Numbered from the stretch's first letter, positions 1 through 9,761 are shown. The stretch is DNA of 64,000 nucleotides from JAFLBI01 sp964616465 (GCA_964616465.1 CAZTTO010000003.1:1-64000); one strand, 5' to 3'. Notes: generated by a model not told the origin, from the letters alone. Translations and numbers: made by a program.

Positions 1-39
1 TAACCCCTAATCAAGTGCTACAAGAAAAAATTGCACTTA

Positions 40-765
40 TTACTTGAACTTAGTACCATGTTCTTTTAAAAAACTATACACTTGCTCTTTAGATGTTCCA
101 TTTGCATGAAGCATATCATCATTAATCTCCATCAATATATGCTTTATTCTTCCCGAACGAATAAGCTGCTCTGCACCTTTTAATAGATGATATTCATACC
201 CCTCTATGTCAACCTTTAGTAAATCGATTGTTTCATTTTTTGAAAAAAACACATTATCCAATGTGTTGCACTGCACAATATGAGAACCTCCTTCATGAAC
301 ATGGCCCCATCCAATTTGTTCTTCATTACCTTCATTAAAGCAAACTGTACCAACTTCAGAAGAAAGTGCTTCTTCGAATAAAGAATACTTGACAGAATTT
401 TCGAGTTGACACAAGTTCTCTTTTAAAAGACCCAATACTTTTGGATTGGGCTCAAATGCATATATACAAGGATTTAAAGAGAAATTAGACCAAATCAATG
501 AGTAATATCCAATATTTGCGCCCGCATCTACAAAAACAGACCCTTCTTTTGCAATTTTAGATACAATTTCACTTGTTTCATATTCATAATAACCTAAATG
601 TGCAATCGTATCAGAAATAATATCACCTTGCTTATATAGATTCATTTTATACTTTTTAGCAAAAAGTAGTTGACGACCTTTATATAAGCTAGGATGAATT
701 CTTTTATACTTTATATAGTATCTGAAAAGTAAACTCTCGCGTATTCTTCTTAAAAGTCTATTCAT
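40..765 (-). CDS. FkbM family methyltransferase
   Basis: A 241-residue class I SAM-dependent methyltransferase of the FkbM family, which usually O-methylates sugars. The SAM-binding glycine loop reads VDAGANIGYYS (about residues 76-86), and the family's late acidic strand LLKVDIEGYE is present. The N-terminal ~70 residues are basic and lack a clear domain. The start overlaps the end of the wecB-like gene by 4 bp, so the two are probably translationally coupled. It is the last gene of the polysaccharide locus inside the window; I see no strong terminator in the 39 bases after it, so the operon may continue to the left. The methylated sugar cannot be predicted. The family call is firm. Confidence 0.85.
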   Translation of the reverse strand: MNRLLRRIRESLLFRYYIKYKRIHPSLYKGRQLLFAKKYKMNLYKQGDIISDTIAHLGYYEYETSEIVSKIAKEGSVFVDAGANIGYYSLIWSNFSLNPCIYAFEPNPKVLGLLKENLCQLENSVKYSLFEEALSSEVGTVCFNEGNEEQIGWGHVHEGGSHIVQCNTLDNVFFSKNETIDLLKVDIEGYEYHLLKGAEQLIRSGRIKHILMEINDDMLHANGTSKEQVYSFLKEHGTKFK

Positions 766-1877
766 TTTTTGAAGTAATTATCTATAGAGGATGAAATTCT
801 TTCTGCAGCCACACCATCTCCATATGGATTATGAGCATGTGCCATTTTATCAAATAACTTTTTATCCTCCATCAGTTTGTTAAAATGAAGTACAATGTTT
901 TGTTTTTCGTTTCCAACTAAAATAGCTGCACCTGATTCAATCCCTTCTGGTCGCTCTGTTTCTTTTCTTACTACCAAAACAGGTTTGTTTAATGCCGGTG
1001 CCTCTTCTTGAACACCTCCACTATCTGTTACTATAAACAGACAATCATTCATTGCTTTGCAAAAACTAATATAATCCATCGGTTCAGTTAGTATTATATT
1101 ATTTCTTCCGCTAAGCCTTTCATATACTACTTTTCTAACATTTGGATTTTTGTGAACAGGAAATAGGAAATTTATATTATTGTACTCTTCTGCTAATTCA
1201 GTAATAGCATCCAAAATATCTATTAGGTGAGTACCCATATTTTCCCTTCTATGGATAGTTAATAAAACAAAGGATTTAGTAATTGGAAAGCTGAATGGAA
1301 TAGAAATCTTTTCTTCCTTTAACTTTCGCAAAACCATATAAAGCGCATCTATTGATGTGTTTCCGGTAAGTATTATTTTATCCTCTTCTATTCCTTCTCT
1401 TCTCAAATTTTGAGCCGCCAACTCTGTAGGGGAAAAGTGAAGTGCTGATAAACGCGTCACCAATTGTCTGTTCATTTCTTCTGGAAACGGACTATATAAA
1501 TCATAAGTTCGTAAACCTGCTTCTACATGAAAGACCGGTATCTTCCTATAAAAAGCTGCTAAGGCTCCTGCAAATACGGTAGATGTATCACCTTGCACAA
1601 TAATGGCATCCACACTTTTTTTATCTAACAATTCACCTATTCCTATAATTGCCTTTGTTACGAAGCCTTCTAAACTTTGATTCTCGGTCATTAATGAAAG
1701 ATGCTGATTTGGAACTATTTCAAAAACATCCATTGCCTGAGTCAGCATATCTGCATGTTGACCCGTTACCCAAACCTCTACATCAAAATGTACATTCTTT
1801 TTTAATGATTCAATAACTGGTGCCAATTTTATGCACTCGGGCCGGGTTCCAAATAATACAACTATGCGAATACTCAT
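762..1877 (-). CDS. wecB: UDP-N-acetylglucosamine 2-epimerase (non-hydrolysing)
   Basis: A 371-residue enzyme of the normal length for non-hydrolysing UDP-GlcNAc 2-epimerase, which interconverts UDP-GlcNAc and UDP-ManNAc in the cytoplasm. Family signatures visible in order are FGTRPECIKLAPVI near the N-terminus, QGDTSTVFAGALAAF, FHVEAGLRT, PFPEEMNRQL and, near residue 285, TDSGGVQEEAPALNKPVLVVR-type sequence that holds the UDP-binding loop. It overlaps both neighbours by 4 bp inside the glycosyltransferase run, so UDP-ManNAc (or a derivative) is probably a building block of this polysaccharide. No dehydrogenase that would convert it to ManNAcA is adjacent. It is not the hydrolysing NeuC type, as judged by the signature order. 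Confidence 0.9.
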   Translation of the reverse strand: MSIRIVVLFGTRPECIKLAPVIESLKKNVHFDVEVWVTGQHADMLTQAMDVFEIVPNQHLSLMTENQSLEGFVTKAIIGIGELLDKKSVDAIIVQGDTSTVFAGALAAFYRKIPVFHVEAGLRTYDLYSPFPEEMNRQLVTRLSALHFSPTELAAQNLRREGIEEDKIILTGNTSIDALYMVLRKLKEEKISIPFSFPITKSFVLLTIHRRENMGTHLIDILDAITELAEEYNNINFLFPVHKNPNVRKVVYERLSGRNNIILTEPMDYISFCKAMNDCLFIVTDSGGVQEEAPALNKPVLVVRKETERPEGIESGAAILVGNEKQNIVLHFNKLMEDKKLFDKMAHAHNPYGDGVAAERISSSIDNYFKK

Positions 1878-2680
1878 ATAAAAATCATCATTAAATTAAA
1901 ATATAACCGCTCAAAAAAGTATACAAAGCCCCTGCCCTTAAATTGAACTAACTTATAAATATCTTGACAAGTACTTAAAATCAATATCTTAATCCTAACC
2001 CATCTAAATTTACTAGTGCGCTTCGGCAAATGTTTATCTAAAAAAAACTTTTGTGAATTTAATCGCTTTTGTAGGCCTCCCGCAAATGGGTGAATCACTC
2101 TCCATGGATGCACTACGGTAGCTTCTGAAACAAATACAATGTTTTTTTTAGCTTGAATAAGTCTTACATAGAAATCTGTATCCTCCATTGCAGCAAAGGG
2201 AAACATCTCATCAAACAATCCAATTTCAAAAAATAATTCAGCCCTGATACAAAAATTACAGGACCATAGGTTGCCGCCATGTTCATTTATTGGCGCTTCT
2301 TCGTTCAGCCTAATTTGATTTCTTTCAGAAACGGTTTTTCCTTCTAATATTTCATTTGTATCAATAAAATTACGCACATAAGCTTGAAGCCAACCGTCCG
2401 ATGGTATACAATCATCATCCAAAAAAACCAACCATTCACCCTTGGCTTGCTTTGCCCCATGATTTCTATTAGCTGCAGGACCCCTGCCCGGACCCTTTAC
2501 CCATTGCACAAAAGGAAATTCATGAACAAGAGATTGTGCAGTTCCATTAGGACTATCATCGGTTACTATAATTTCATAGAACTCAGGTTGAAAGCCCTGT
2601 ACCTGAGGCAAAAGACACTCTAAACATTTTTTTAAATCGTTGTTTCTTAAATAGGTCGGTATGATTATAGAAAAAATCAT
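1874..2680 (-). CDS. Glycosyltransferase family 2
   Basis: A 268-residue GT-A fold glycosyltransferase. It starts with the family 2 opening strand FSIIIPTYLRNNDLKKCL, and carries the nucleotide/metal site FLDDDCIPSDGW near residue 90 (DxD motif) and a later FDEMFPFAAMEDTDFYVRL block, whose ED acid is the usual catalytic-base region. It overlaps its neighbours by 4 bp on both sides. The last ~60 residues are basic and hydrophobic and may sit at the membrane. Donor and acceptor are not predictable from the sequence. Confidence 0.85.
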   Translation of the reverse strand: MIFSIIIPTYLRNNDLKKCLECLLPQVQGFQPEFYEIIVTDDSPNGTAQSLVHEFPFVQWVKGPGRGPAANRNHGAKQAKGEWLVFLDDDCIPSDGWLQAYVRNFIDTNEILEGKTVSERNQIRLNEEAPINEHGGNLWSCNFCIRAELFFEIGLFDEMFPFAAMEDTDFYVRLIQAKKNIVFVSEATVVHPWRVIHPFAGGLQKRLNSQKFFLDKHLPKRTSKFRWVRIKILILSTCQDIYKLVQFKGRGFVYFFERLYFNLMMIFI

Positions 2681-3783
2681 TGCAACATGTTTTGAAACAT
2701 ACTGGTATACTTGTTTGCCAAGGCAGAACGACTATAAGAGTCCATCGCAAACGATTGTGCAGCTGCTGATTTTTCTATTTTTTGATGATACCAATTTTCT
2801 TTAATCCAGCGCTGTACCTGTTCAATAGAATCCATATTAATATACGTTGCATTTTCTTGGGTTACATAATGTGCTTCTTCAAAATCATGAACCAATATGG
2901 GTAATTGATGATACATAGCTTCTACCAATGCCATACCAAAGGATTCTTTGGGTGAACATAACACAAAGGCATCTGCTGCTGCATAATAAGATCCTAACAA
3001 CTTTCTATCAACCTGTACTAATAAATAACCCTGTTCTCCAAATACAGCTGTTAGTTGTTTTTCAATTTCAGGAGTCTCCTTTGTTCTATTACCGCAAATC
3101 ACCACAAAAAAATCGTCTTCCATACCTTGCAGCATTGCCGGAATCAAATGCATGCGCTTCACTTTTGTATCGATTGTACCAACACTCAAGATAATTTTTT
3201 TGCCTTTTGCTTTCTTTTGAATGCTTTCTATAAGTGTGGCATCTTGTTCAAATTCATGGTTCACTACATGCGGTAATATGCGTTGTTTATTTTCTGGAAT
3301 ACCGTTCTTCAATGCTTGCTGATAATAAACCTGAGTAATATGATGTACATAATCGTATCTGTTATCAAATAAACCGGGTATGGCTTGTCCACCTGTGTAC
3401 AAACAAAGCCTATACTGTAAACCAAACCATTTACGAAAGCGATACAAATGACAGTACAATCTGTACTCACCTAAATAATACAGCGCCGCTTTGTTTTTGA
3501 ATAGTTGAGGAATCATTCCTAGAAAAAAGAAATCCTGCTCACTAGCAAATGCAGTATTTGCATGTAGACGAAACCATCGCCAAATGCTATGGTCCCTATG
3601 AATATGCGGTATAGCTTCTTGTTGAAAAGAAACTTGTTCAATCTTTTTACCGGCCAACACTTGAAACTGAATAGGAGGAGTAGACTCCTGCAACATTGCT
3701 GCTAAATCTAGTATATACGATTCAAATCCACGTTTGATTCTTCCCAAGCCAGTACATACCAAATAAAGTTTATGCTGTTGCAA
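2677..3783 (-). CDS. Glycosyltransferase family 4 (GT-B)
   Basis: A 368-residue GT-B glycosyltransferase. The C-terminal half has the GT4 pattern: ILSVGTIDTKVKRMHLIPA opens the second Rossmann domain, and CSPKESFGMALVEAMYHQLP near residue 290 supplies the EX7E donor-binding motif. The N-terminal acceptor domain is less conserved, as is usual. It overlaps the upstream gene by 14 bp and the downstream gene by 4 bp. It probably adds one sugar of the repeat unit at the cytoplasmic membrane. Confidence 0.85.
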   Translation of the reverse strand: MQQHKLYLVCTGLGRIKRGFESYILDLAAMLQESTPPIQFQVLAGKKIEQVSFQQEAIPHIHRDHSIWRWFRLHANTAFASEQDFFFLGMIPQLFKNKAALYYLGEYRLYCHLYRFRKWFGLQYRLCLYTGGQAIPGLFDNRYDYVHHITQVYYQQALKNGIPENKQRILPHVVNHEFEQDATLIESIQKKAKGKKIILSVGTIDTKVKRMHLIPAMLQGMEDDFFVVICGNRTKETPEIEKQLTAVFGEQGYLLVQVDRKLLGSYYAAADAFVLCSPKESFGMALVEAMYHQLPILVHDFEEAHYVTQENATYINMDSIEQVQRWIKENWYHQKIEKSAAAQSFAMDSYSRSALANKYTSMFQNMLQ

Positions 3784-4915
3784 GTTGCTTATAAAATTGA
3801 ATCAATTGTTCTGCTACTGCTGGCCACGCATAAGCGACTTCAAGGTCTGTTAAAGAAATCTTAGGCGGTGCTGTTTGAATGGCCGCAATGGTACTTGGCA
3901 ATTGTTGGATCCATGCTTCTTGACTAGCAGGACCAGCATATGCACCTATTTGATTTTTTCCTGCTAAAGCCAACTCTCCAACTGCTGAATAATAAACCGG
4001 TGTTGCAACTGAGAGATAATCAAAAAACTTAATGGGGAATCTGCTTTGGTTAAATGCATTGTCCTCTAAAGGAATCAATCCTAGATCTGATGCTCCGGCT
4101 AAACTGGTTGCTTCATCCACTGTAAGCATACCCATATAATGAACATCTTCCATTTCCCACAAGCCAGCTTCTTGAAGAACCGCTTCTTCGGGTCCTGCAA
4201 TCCATAATTGAACAGATAAACCCGCAGTTTTTGCTGCTTGAAAGCCTGCTGCAATCCAAGCTAATTCACCCGCCGTTTTTCCAATATAGGAAAGATGAAA
4301 GGCGTCTGAATTCATTTTCCATTTTTCTTGAAGACTTGCTTTCTCGGGCCAATTTTTCTTAGGCCAAAAACCATTGTATAATACACGACTAGTTACAGAT
4401 GTTGGAAGTAGGTTTTGTAAATAGCCGCTGCAGACCGTTGTGCCATTTGCTTGTTGTGGTATTTTTTTCTCTAACCAAGCAACAGAATAGTGAACCCATT
4501 TTGTACGCAGATCGTTTGCTTCTCTAAACAATCCATTGGTCCACAAATCATCCCAATCGTACAGAAAAACCGATTGGGGATTTTGTTGCTGCAAGAATTT
4601 CCATGGAATATAAGCCTGTACAAAAGGTTGAAACAAATGAAATACATCATATTTCTTTCCTCTCATATTCCACCATCTTTTTAATCCTGTGCAAGGATCA
4701 GATGGATTATAAAAAATTCTTGTTGTATATGAAGAAGGGGTTATGAAATACGATACTCCTTCTCTGTTTTCTTCCCTTGCTTCACTCTTGGTGTTAAAGT
4801 CCCCTGCATACACGTGTACTTCATGCCCGAGTTGTTGCAAAGCTTTTGCAAGGTTATGCCATCGAAAATAAGTTCCCGCCACATGGGCGTATTGTACTAA
4901 AAAACAAATCTTCAT
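3770..4915 (-). CDS. Glycosyltransferase (GT-B, family 4-like)
   Basis: A 381-residue GT-B type glycosyltransferase. The N-terminus (KICFLVQYAHVAGTYFRWHNLAKAL followed by VHVYAG) is the classical GT4 acceptor-domain opening with a bound-substrate glycine stretch. The second domain has LSYIGKTAGELAWIAAG and ASDLGLIPLEDNAFNQSRFPIKFFDYLSVATPVY, in which the classical EX7E donor motif is replaced by a FPIKFFDYLS segment, as happens in several GT4 relatives. It is linked by short overlaps to the epimerase upstream and the GT4 downstream. Donor sugar unknown. Confidence 0.8.
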   Translation of the reverse strand: MKICFLVQYAHVAGTYFRWHNLAKALQQLGHEVHVYAGDFNTKSEAREENREGVSYFITPSSYTTRIFYNPSDPCTGLKRWWNMRGKKYDVFHLFQPFVQAYIPWKFLQQQNPQSVFLYDWDDLWTNGLFREANDLRTKWVHYSVAWLEKKIPQQANGTTVCSGYLQNLLPTSVTSRVLYNGFWPKKNWPEKASLQEKWKMNSDAFHLSYIGKTAGELAWIAAGFQAAKTAGLSVQLWIAGPEEAVLQEAGLWEMEDVHYMGMLTVDEATSLAGASDLGLIPLEDNAFNQSRFPIKFFDYLSVATPVYYSAVGELALAGKNQIGAYAGPASQEAWIQQLPSTIAAIQTAPPKISLTDLEVAYAWPAVAEQLIQFYKQLATA

Positions 4916-5979
4916 GAAATGGCTTCTACAAACTCCTGATTTGTTTTTGCAAAATCTCGGATCTCATCCAAAATTTGTTCTGCTGTATACGTTGGTTGCC
5001 AATTCCACCATTGTTTGGCTAATACTGAATTGGTATAATACATAGGTATATCGAGTGCGCGGTTTTCTGCAATAGCTTGAATAGGGGTTGACTTTTTAAA
5101 GTGCCCTGCACAATAAGTATCTAGTTCTGCTAAACTGAGTGTATTTTGCTTTCCTCCACCCACATTTACAATTCTAGGAGCTCCTGTTACAGGCTCGGTC
5201 ATTTGTTGTACCACCAGTTTTGCAATATCATGAGGGTGTACCACATCACGACTTTGCCAGCCATGTCCTCCATATCCTATGAAAGCAAGTGGACGATCTA
5301 ATAAATATTGGTAGACCCAAAAAGAAAAAATGCCCTGATCTATTTTACCAAATTGACCAGCTCCAGCAATAACACCCGCACGGTTAATCCAAACAGGTAT
5401 TCCAAATGCATGGTGATATTCTAGGGCCAACTGTTCTGACGCTAATTTGGTTGCTCCATACAATGAAATTGGAGCTTGTGTTGAAAAATGTTCTTCTATA
5501 CCTTGAGCTGAAAAGCCAACAGGAAATTTATGTGCCTGTTGTTCATCAACAACATATCGATTATTTTCAACCGATAATGGAATTTGGTTGAGAGCTGCAA
5601 TGCTGTACACCCTGCTGGTACTAATTAATACAAAACCAGCCTGATCTGCTTTACATTTTTCTAAAAGATAGAATGTGCCTTCTAAATTATCTTTCAATAA
5701 GCGTAAGGTACCACCACCCATCCCCGCCAAGACCGATGGATTGGCAGCACAGTCAATCACATAATCTATAGTAGGAACTTTTGCAATAGTTGTTGGATCA
5801 GCAATATCACCTTGAATAAAATGACAGCCTAGGTTTTCCAAGATAGCCAAGTTGCGTTCTGCACCCTTTCTACTTAAATTGTCAATACCCCACACTTCCC
5901 AATCTAATTTTTGGGTACGAATCCATTGCAAAATGCGAGAACCCAAAAAGCCAGCTACACCTGTGATTAATATTTTCAT
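4912..5979 (-). CDS. NAD-dependent sugar epimerase/dehydratase (extended SDR)
   Basis: A 355-residue extended short-chain dehydrogenase acting on a nucleotide sugar. The NAD loop is GVAGFLGS (residues 7-14), DNLS at 33-36 binds the adenosine ribose, and the catalytic pair is Y174/K178 in LYGATK, so this copy looks catalytically complete. It resembles UDP-glucose 4-epimerase and CDP-paratose 2-epimerase relatives. It overlaps the FkbM gene upstream and the glycosyltransferase downstream by 4 bp. A second SDR (6716-7768) lies one gene upstream; the two may act in series on one nucleotide sugar, which is inference from position. Confidence 0.82.
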   Translation of the reverse strand: MKILITGVAGFLGSRILQWIRTQKLDWEVWGIDNLSRKGAERNLAILENLGCHFIQGDIADPTTIAKVPTIDYVIDCAANPSVLAGMGGGTLRLLKDNLEGTFYLLEKCKADQAGFVLISTSRVYSIAALNQIPLSVENNRYVVDEQQAHKFPVGFSAQGIEEHFSTQAPISLYGATKLASEQLALEYHHAFGIPVWINRAGVIAGAGQFGKIDQGIFSFWVYQYLLDRPLAFIGYGGHGWQSRDVVHPHDIAKLVVQQMTEPVTGAPRIVNVGGGKQNTLSLAELDTYCAGHFKKSTPIQAIAENRALDIPMYYTNSVLAKQWWNWQPTYTAEQILDEIRDFAKTNQEFVEAIS

Positions 5980-6719
5980 GAACCTTGCAAAATTCCTCTT
6001 GATTGTAAATATTCTTCGTGTAAAAAAAGAGCATTAGAAAATAAAAGTTCGGTTGACTTTCTATAGTGATATAAATCGTAGAGTCCGTAAAAAGAAAATC
6101 CTTTTTCAACTAGCTGTTTTTTCACCAATTCAAATGAAGTATGTCTATCATCGTCTTCACAAAAGCCTACTTCAATATATATCATTCCAATTTTGTTGGA
6201 GTCAAGCAATTGTGACATCCCTTTTAATACTTCTAATTCAAAACCTTCAACGTCAATTTTTACAAAATCAATTCCTTCCGTATTCCAATCCTTCAAATCT
6301 GAGTCCAAATCCACTACTTCTACCTCATGGTGATTAACCAAAGGAATATTTTCGTCAATCTTTTTAAAACTATTTAATTCACCATTTTCATATTCTTGGA
6401 ATATCAGCTTTCCTTCAGTTGCCCCTACACCTTTATTATATACTGCAATCTTTGGGTTAGTTTGAAATCTATTCGCAATAATCTCAAAGTTTTTTTTAGT
6501 GGGTTCATATACTTTCCAAAAAGCATTTGGAAAAATTGTAGAGAAAAAGTGAACCATATCTCCATGATAGCCTCCAACATCTACAATTTTTTTAATTAAA
6601 TGAGTATGTACTGTTCTTTTTAAATCTGCATGTAAGAAAAGTCCTTTTGGAACAACTTTTTCTTTCAGTAGCATATAGCCTTGTTGCTGAAAGATTTTTC
6701 TTACCAAATTCATGATCAT
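5976..6719 (-). CDS. FkbM family methyltransferase
   Basis: A 247-residue SAM-dependent methyltransferase of the FkbM family. Motif I reads IVDVGGYHGDMVHFF (about residues 45-59), motif II has WKVYEPTKKNFEII, and the family-typical FVKIDVEGFELEVLKGM follows near residue 155. It lies between two sugar epimerase genes with 4-bp overlaps on both sides, so it probably methylates the sugar those enzymes make or the glycan containing it. It is not a close duplicate of the FkbM gene at 40-765; the two differ along most of their length. Confidence 0.85.
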   Translation of the reverse strand: MIMNLVRKIFQQQGYMLLKEKVVPKGLFLHADLKRTVHTHLIKKIVDVGGYHGDMVHFFSTIFPNAFWKVYEPTKKNFEIIANRFQTNPKIAVYNKGVGATEGKLIFQEYENGELNSFKKIDENIPLVNHHEVEVVDLDSDLKDWNTEGIDFVKIDVEGFELEVLKGMSQLLDSNKIGMIYIEVGFCEDDDRHTSFELVKKQLVEKGFSFYGLYDLYHYRKSTELLFSNALFLHEEYLQSRGILQGS

Positions 6720-7768
6720 AGCATTCGCATTTTCCAGCTTTCCACTATTTGTCTTATAGTCTCAGTTAAGCTGATGGTAATATCCCAATTGGGATAATGT
6801 TGTTTCATTTTTCTCAGATCGCTGTAATAACAAATATGGTCTCCCTCTCTGTTCTTATCTACATATTCAAACACTTGTTGTTGACCGCTGAATTGTTCTG
6901 CAATAGTAAATGCCTCTAGAATACTGCAGGTATTTTGCTTCCCGCCGCCCAAGTTATACACTTCACCCATACGAGGCGCAGCAATAAAAGCTTCCATAAA
7001 AGTGGCAATATCGTGGCTATGTATATTATCGCGCACTTGTTTGCCCTTGTAACCGTAAATAAAATATTTCTTTCCCTCCAAATTACATTTCACCAAATAG
7101 CTCAAAAAACCATGCAATTCTACACCGCTGTGATTAGGACCCGTTAAACAGCCGCCGCGTAAACATACGGTAGGCATGTTAAAATAACGGCCGTACTCTT
7201 GCACCATAACATCGGCAGCCACTTTACTGGCACCAAACAAAGAATGTTTAGACTGATCAATGGTGAATGTTTCTGCAATACCTTCTGTGTAAGCCGCATC
7301 TGCATAATCCCAACGGGTTTCCAGTTCAACCATAGCAATGCGATTGGGTGCATCACCATATACCTTATTGGTACTCATATGAATGAAAGGAGAGTCCGTA
7401 CAAAACTGCCTGGCAGCTTCTAATAAGTTGAGCGTTCCCGTTGCATTGGTATCAAAATCATCGAAGGGAATAGCTGCCGCTCTATCGTGACTGGGTTGAG
7501 CAGCAGTATGTACAATCACATTCGGACGAATGGTTTTTACTAACTCTAATACGCCTGCTCTATCTCGTATATCCAACTCATGGTGTACAAAACCAACTAG
7601 GTTTTCTTGAAGCCGCTGCTGGTTCCAGCGTGTATCGCCCTGAGGACCAAAAAATACAGCTCGCTGGTTATTGTCTATACCATGAACTTGATAGCCCAAG
7701 GATGCAAAGTGTACACAGACCTCACTACCAACTAAACCAGAGGAACCTGTGACTAGTATTTTTTTCAT
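6716..7768 (-). CDS. NAD-dependent epimerase, CDP-paratose 2-epimerase-like
   Basis: A 350-residue extended SDR with NAD loop TGSSGLVGSE (residues 7-16) and MSTNKVYGDAPNR at 131-143. The overall pattern, including GGCLTGPNHSGVELHGFLSYLV and GYKGKQVRDNIHSHD, matches the CDP-paratose/CDP-tyvelose 2-epimerase group. The canonical YxxxK dyad is FGASK here (F178, K182): the catalytic tyrosine is phenylalanine. From memory, phenylalanine occurs in close relatives too, so this is probably a subfamily trait rather than damage. It starts 1 bp after the GT2 gene upstream ends. The product sugar is unknown; CDP-activated dideoxy sugars would need further genes not seen here. Confidence 0.8.
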   Translation of the reverse strand: MKKILVTGSSGLVGSEVCVHFASLGYQVHGIDNNQRAVFFGPQGDTRWNQQRLQENLVGFVHHELDIRDRAGVLELVKTIRPNVIVHTAAQPSHDRAAAIPFDDFDTNATGTLNLLEAARQFCTDSPFIHMSTNKVYGDAPNRIAMVELETRWDYADAAYTEGIAETFTIDQSKHSLFGASKVAADVMVQEYGRYFNMPTVCLRGGCLTGPNHSGVELHGFLSYLVKCNLEGKKYFIYGYKGKQVRDNIHSHDIATFMEAFIAAPRMGEVYNLGGGKQNTCSILEAFTIAEQFSGQQQVFEYVDKNREGDHICYYSDLRKMKQHYPNWDITISLTETIRQIVESWKMRML

Positions 7769-7769
7769 G

Positions 7770-8531
7770 CTATTTAAAATAGTGAATTTTTAAGTCGGAT
7801 AATTTTTTTGCAAGTCTTGTTACAGATGAAGTATCAAACTGGCGCAGCCGTTTAAAATGCTCAAAATCATTTTTTAGAAACCTTAATTCATACGCTAACA
7901 CCCTTTCTTTTTCTTGGTTTCCTAAGTTTGAACCAGAAGAAAGACCTTGCATATAAAAAGATGATATTGTTAATGGTATATGTTGAAAAGAAGCTCCACG
8001 AATGCACGCTTCTACATAGAACAACCAATCAGAAATAATTTTATAATGCTCCTTGTATCCATCCAATGACTCCAATAAAGATTTCTTAAAGAACGTTGAA
8101 GGGTGTGGAAGAAAATAATAAGAGAAATAATACAATGAAGGGGGCTCTAAAAATTCAGAAATCCAAGATTGTTTTTCGTCGAAAGCATATAAATTACCAT
8201 ATATAATATCTGCACCTCCTTGTAAATAATGAGATACCTTTTGTAACACATCTTGTTGATATAAAAAATCACCCGAATTCAAAAACAAACAATAGGTTCC
8301 TGTTGCTTTACGCCATCCTTTGTTCATTGCTTCATAAATACCCTTGTCGCTTTCAGATATCCAATGAACTTTTGGATGACTAATTTGCTCTAGCAGGTTT
8401 TTGGATCCATCTGTACTTCCGCCATCAATGATTATGTATTCATGTACAAAATCTATTTGTTGTAAAACAGATTCTATAGTGGCTTGCAGTCCACTAACAT
8501 TATTGAAATTGATGGTAATGATAGATATCAT
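7770..8531 (-). CDS. Glycosyltransferase family 2
   Basis: A 253-residue GT-A glycosyltransferase of the WcaA-like colanic-acid type. Visible motifs are ISIITINFNNVSGLQATIESV at the start, IIIDGGSTDGSKNLL for nucleotide binding, SDKGIYEAMNKGW, and YCLFLNSGDFLY, where NSGD takes the DxD position. The LPHPSTFFKKSLLESL segment is typical of this subfamily. It overlaps the upstream glycosyltransferase by 4 bp. The acceptor is unknown. Confidence 0.85.
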   Translation of the reverse strand: MISIITINFNNVSGLQATIESVLQQIDFVHEYIIIDGGSTDGSKNLLEQISHPKVHWISESDKGIYEAMNKGWRKATGTYCLFLNSGDFLYQQDVLQKVSHYLQGGADIIYGNLYAFDEKQSWISEFLEPPSLYYFSYYFLPHPSTFFKKSLLESLDGYKEHYKIISDWLFYVEACIRGASFQHIPLTISSFYMQGLSSGSNLGNQEKERVLAYELRFLKNDFEHFKRLRQFDTSSVTRLAKKLSDLKIHYFK

Positions 8532-9640
8532 GCGCTTACTTTCTCAAGAAACTGATTTACATACATCTGAGTACTAAGGGTGCTCTGAATAGCTACATAC
8601 TCTTGCTGTGATAGCAAATTGAGCAACTGATCAAAACTATTGTAGATATTAATACCATTGAGGTACTGAATAGATCTTGCACTGTCTGTATTACAAATGA
8701 TTGGAATAGACATGTAATTGAACTCTACCATTTTAGTTAGAGCACCTGAACTGGATGACTGGTGAATAATTGCAGCATCTATTGAGGACAACAACTCGAA
8801 TAATTCGCTTTCGCTGAGGGATCCTTTTAATTTAATATGTGGCTCAATTGTAAATTCTGATAAACTTTCAGAACCAAATCCAGCAACAATAAATTCAGCA
8901 TTAAGCTGTTTATATTCTTCTTTTTTAAGTTCTTCAATTAATTCTACCATACCCTTATAAGTAGGCGGATTTAATACTGTTCCCAAAATCAGAAATTGTT
9001 TTACACTTCCCAAGATTCGACTTTTTCTATTAGACCGAATTAGATGAATTTGTTGCTCAATTTCTCCTGTTGGAAAGTATGGCAATGCAGAGCACTGAAT
9101 ATCTATGTTCTTTAACAACCAGTATTCTTCATAAGAAATAGTAAATACAAAATCACACTCTTTTAGATAGCTGATTTCAGATTGTAGGAGTGTAATTTTT
9201 TGGTCAGCCGATTTGCTAGTTGAATTATAAGAAACAAAACTTTCTAAATTATGTGGCAACGCAATGACTCTCAGTCCAAATAAAGATTTACACAAATAAG
9301 GGATGTACCAAAAATTGGGTGTTGTACTTTCCCAAATCAAAGTTTTGATATTTTGATTTTCATGAAGATGTTGTTGAATTTTCAATGCTACTGATACAAT
9401 AGTGAACCAAGAGGTTTTATAAAAGATTGCCTTTCTAAAAAAACAAAGTAGAATTTTTACAAATAATAAAAATCCTACAATCAGTTTACTAATTTTAAAA
9501 TCTTTATTAGGGCCTGTTTTAAAATATACAAGATTATATTTACCTTGAAGTAATTGTTTTATTTGATAAGACCTTCTTTCACCTCCATGTCCTTGACCGT
9601 TAGGACTAAAATTTGAAATAATTAAAACCTGGGTTTCCAT
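8528..9640 (-). CDS. Glycosyltransferase (GT-B)
   Basis: A 370-residue GT-B glycosyltransferase-like protein. NFSPNGQGHGGERRSYQIKQLL at the N-terminus is the usual acceptor-domain glycine loop, a hydrophobic helix follows at about residues 50-75 (LIVGFLLFVKILLCFF) that may attach it to the membrane, and the C-terminal domain has IVAGFGSESLSEF and SSSSGALTKMVEFNYMSIPIICN in the donor-site position. A 121-bp A/T-rich gap separates it from the GT2 gene upstream, so a promoter or processing site there is possible but no clear motif was seen. Confidence 0.72.
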   Translation of the reverse strand: METQVLIISNFSPNGQGHGGERRSYQIKQLLQGKYNLVYFKTGPNKDFKISKLIVGFLLFVKILLCFFRKAIFYKTSWFTIVSVALKIQQHLHENQNIKTLIWESTTPNFWYIPYLCKSLFGLRVIALPHNLESFVSYNSTSKSADQKITLLQSEISYLKECDFVFTISYEEYWLLKNIDIQCSALPYFPTGEIEQQIHLIRSNRKSRILGSVKQFLILGTVLNPPTYKGMVELIEELKKEEYKQLNAEFIVAGFGSESLSEFTIEPHIKLKGSLSESELFELLSSIDAAIIHQSSSSGALTKMVEFNYMSIPIICNTDSARSIQYLNGINIYNSFDQLLNLLSQQEYVAIQSTLSTQMYVNQFLEKVSA

Positions 9641-9761
9641 TATTTTAACTTAGTGTGTAAACTCAGTAATAAATATTTTTCATCAAGCTTTGAATCCATT
9701 TTTTTATTGCACATAAAGAGAAAAATAATGATAAAAAGTTTTAAGAGGTAAAATTATTATT

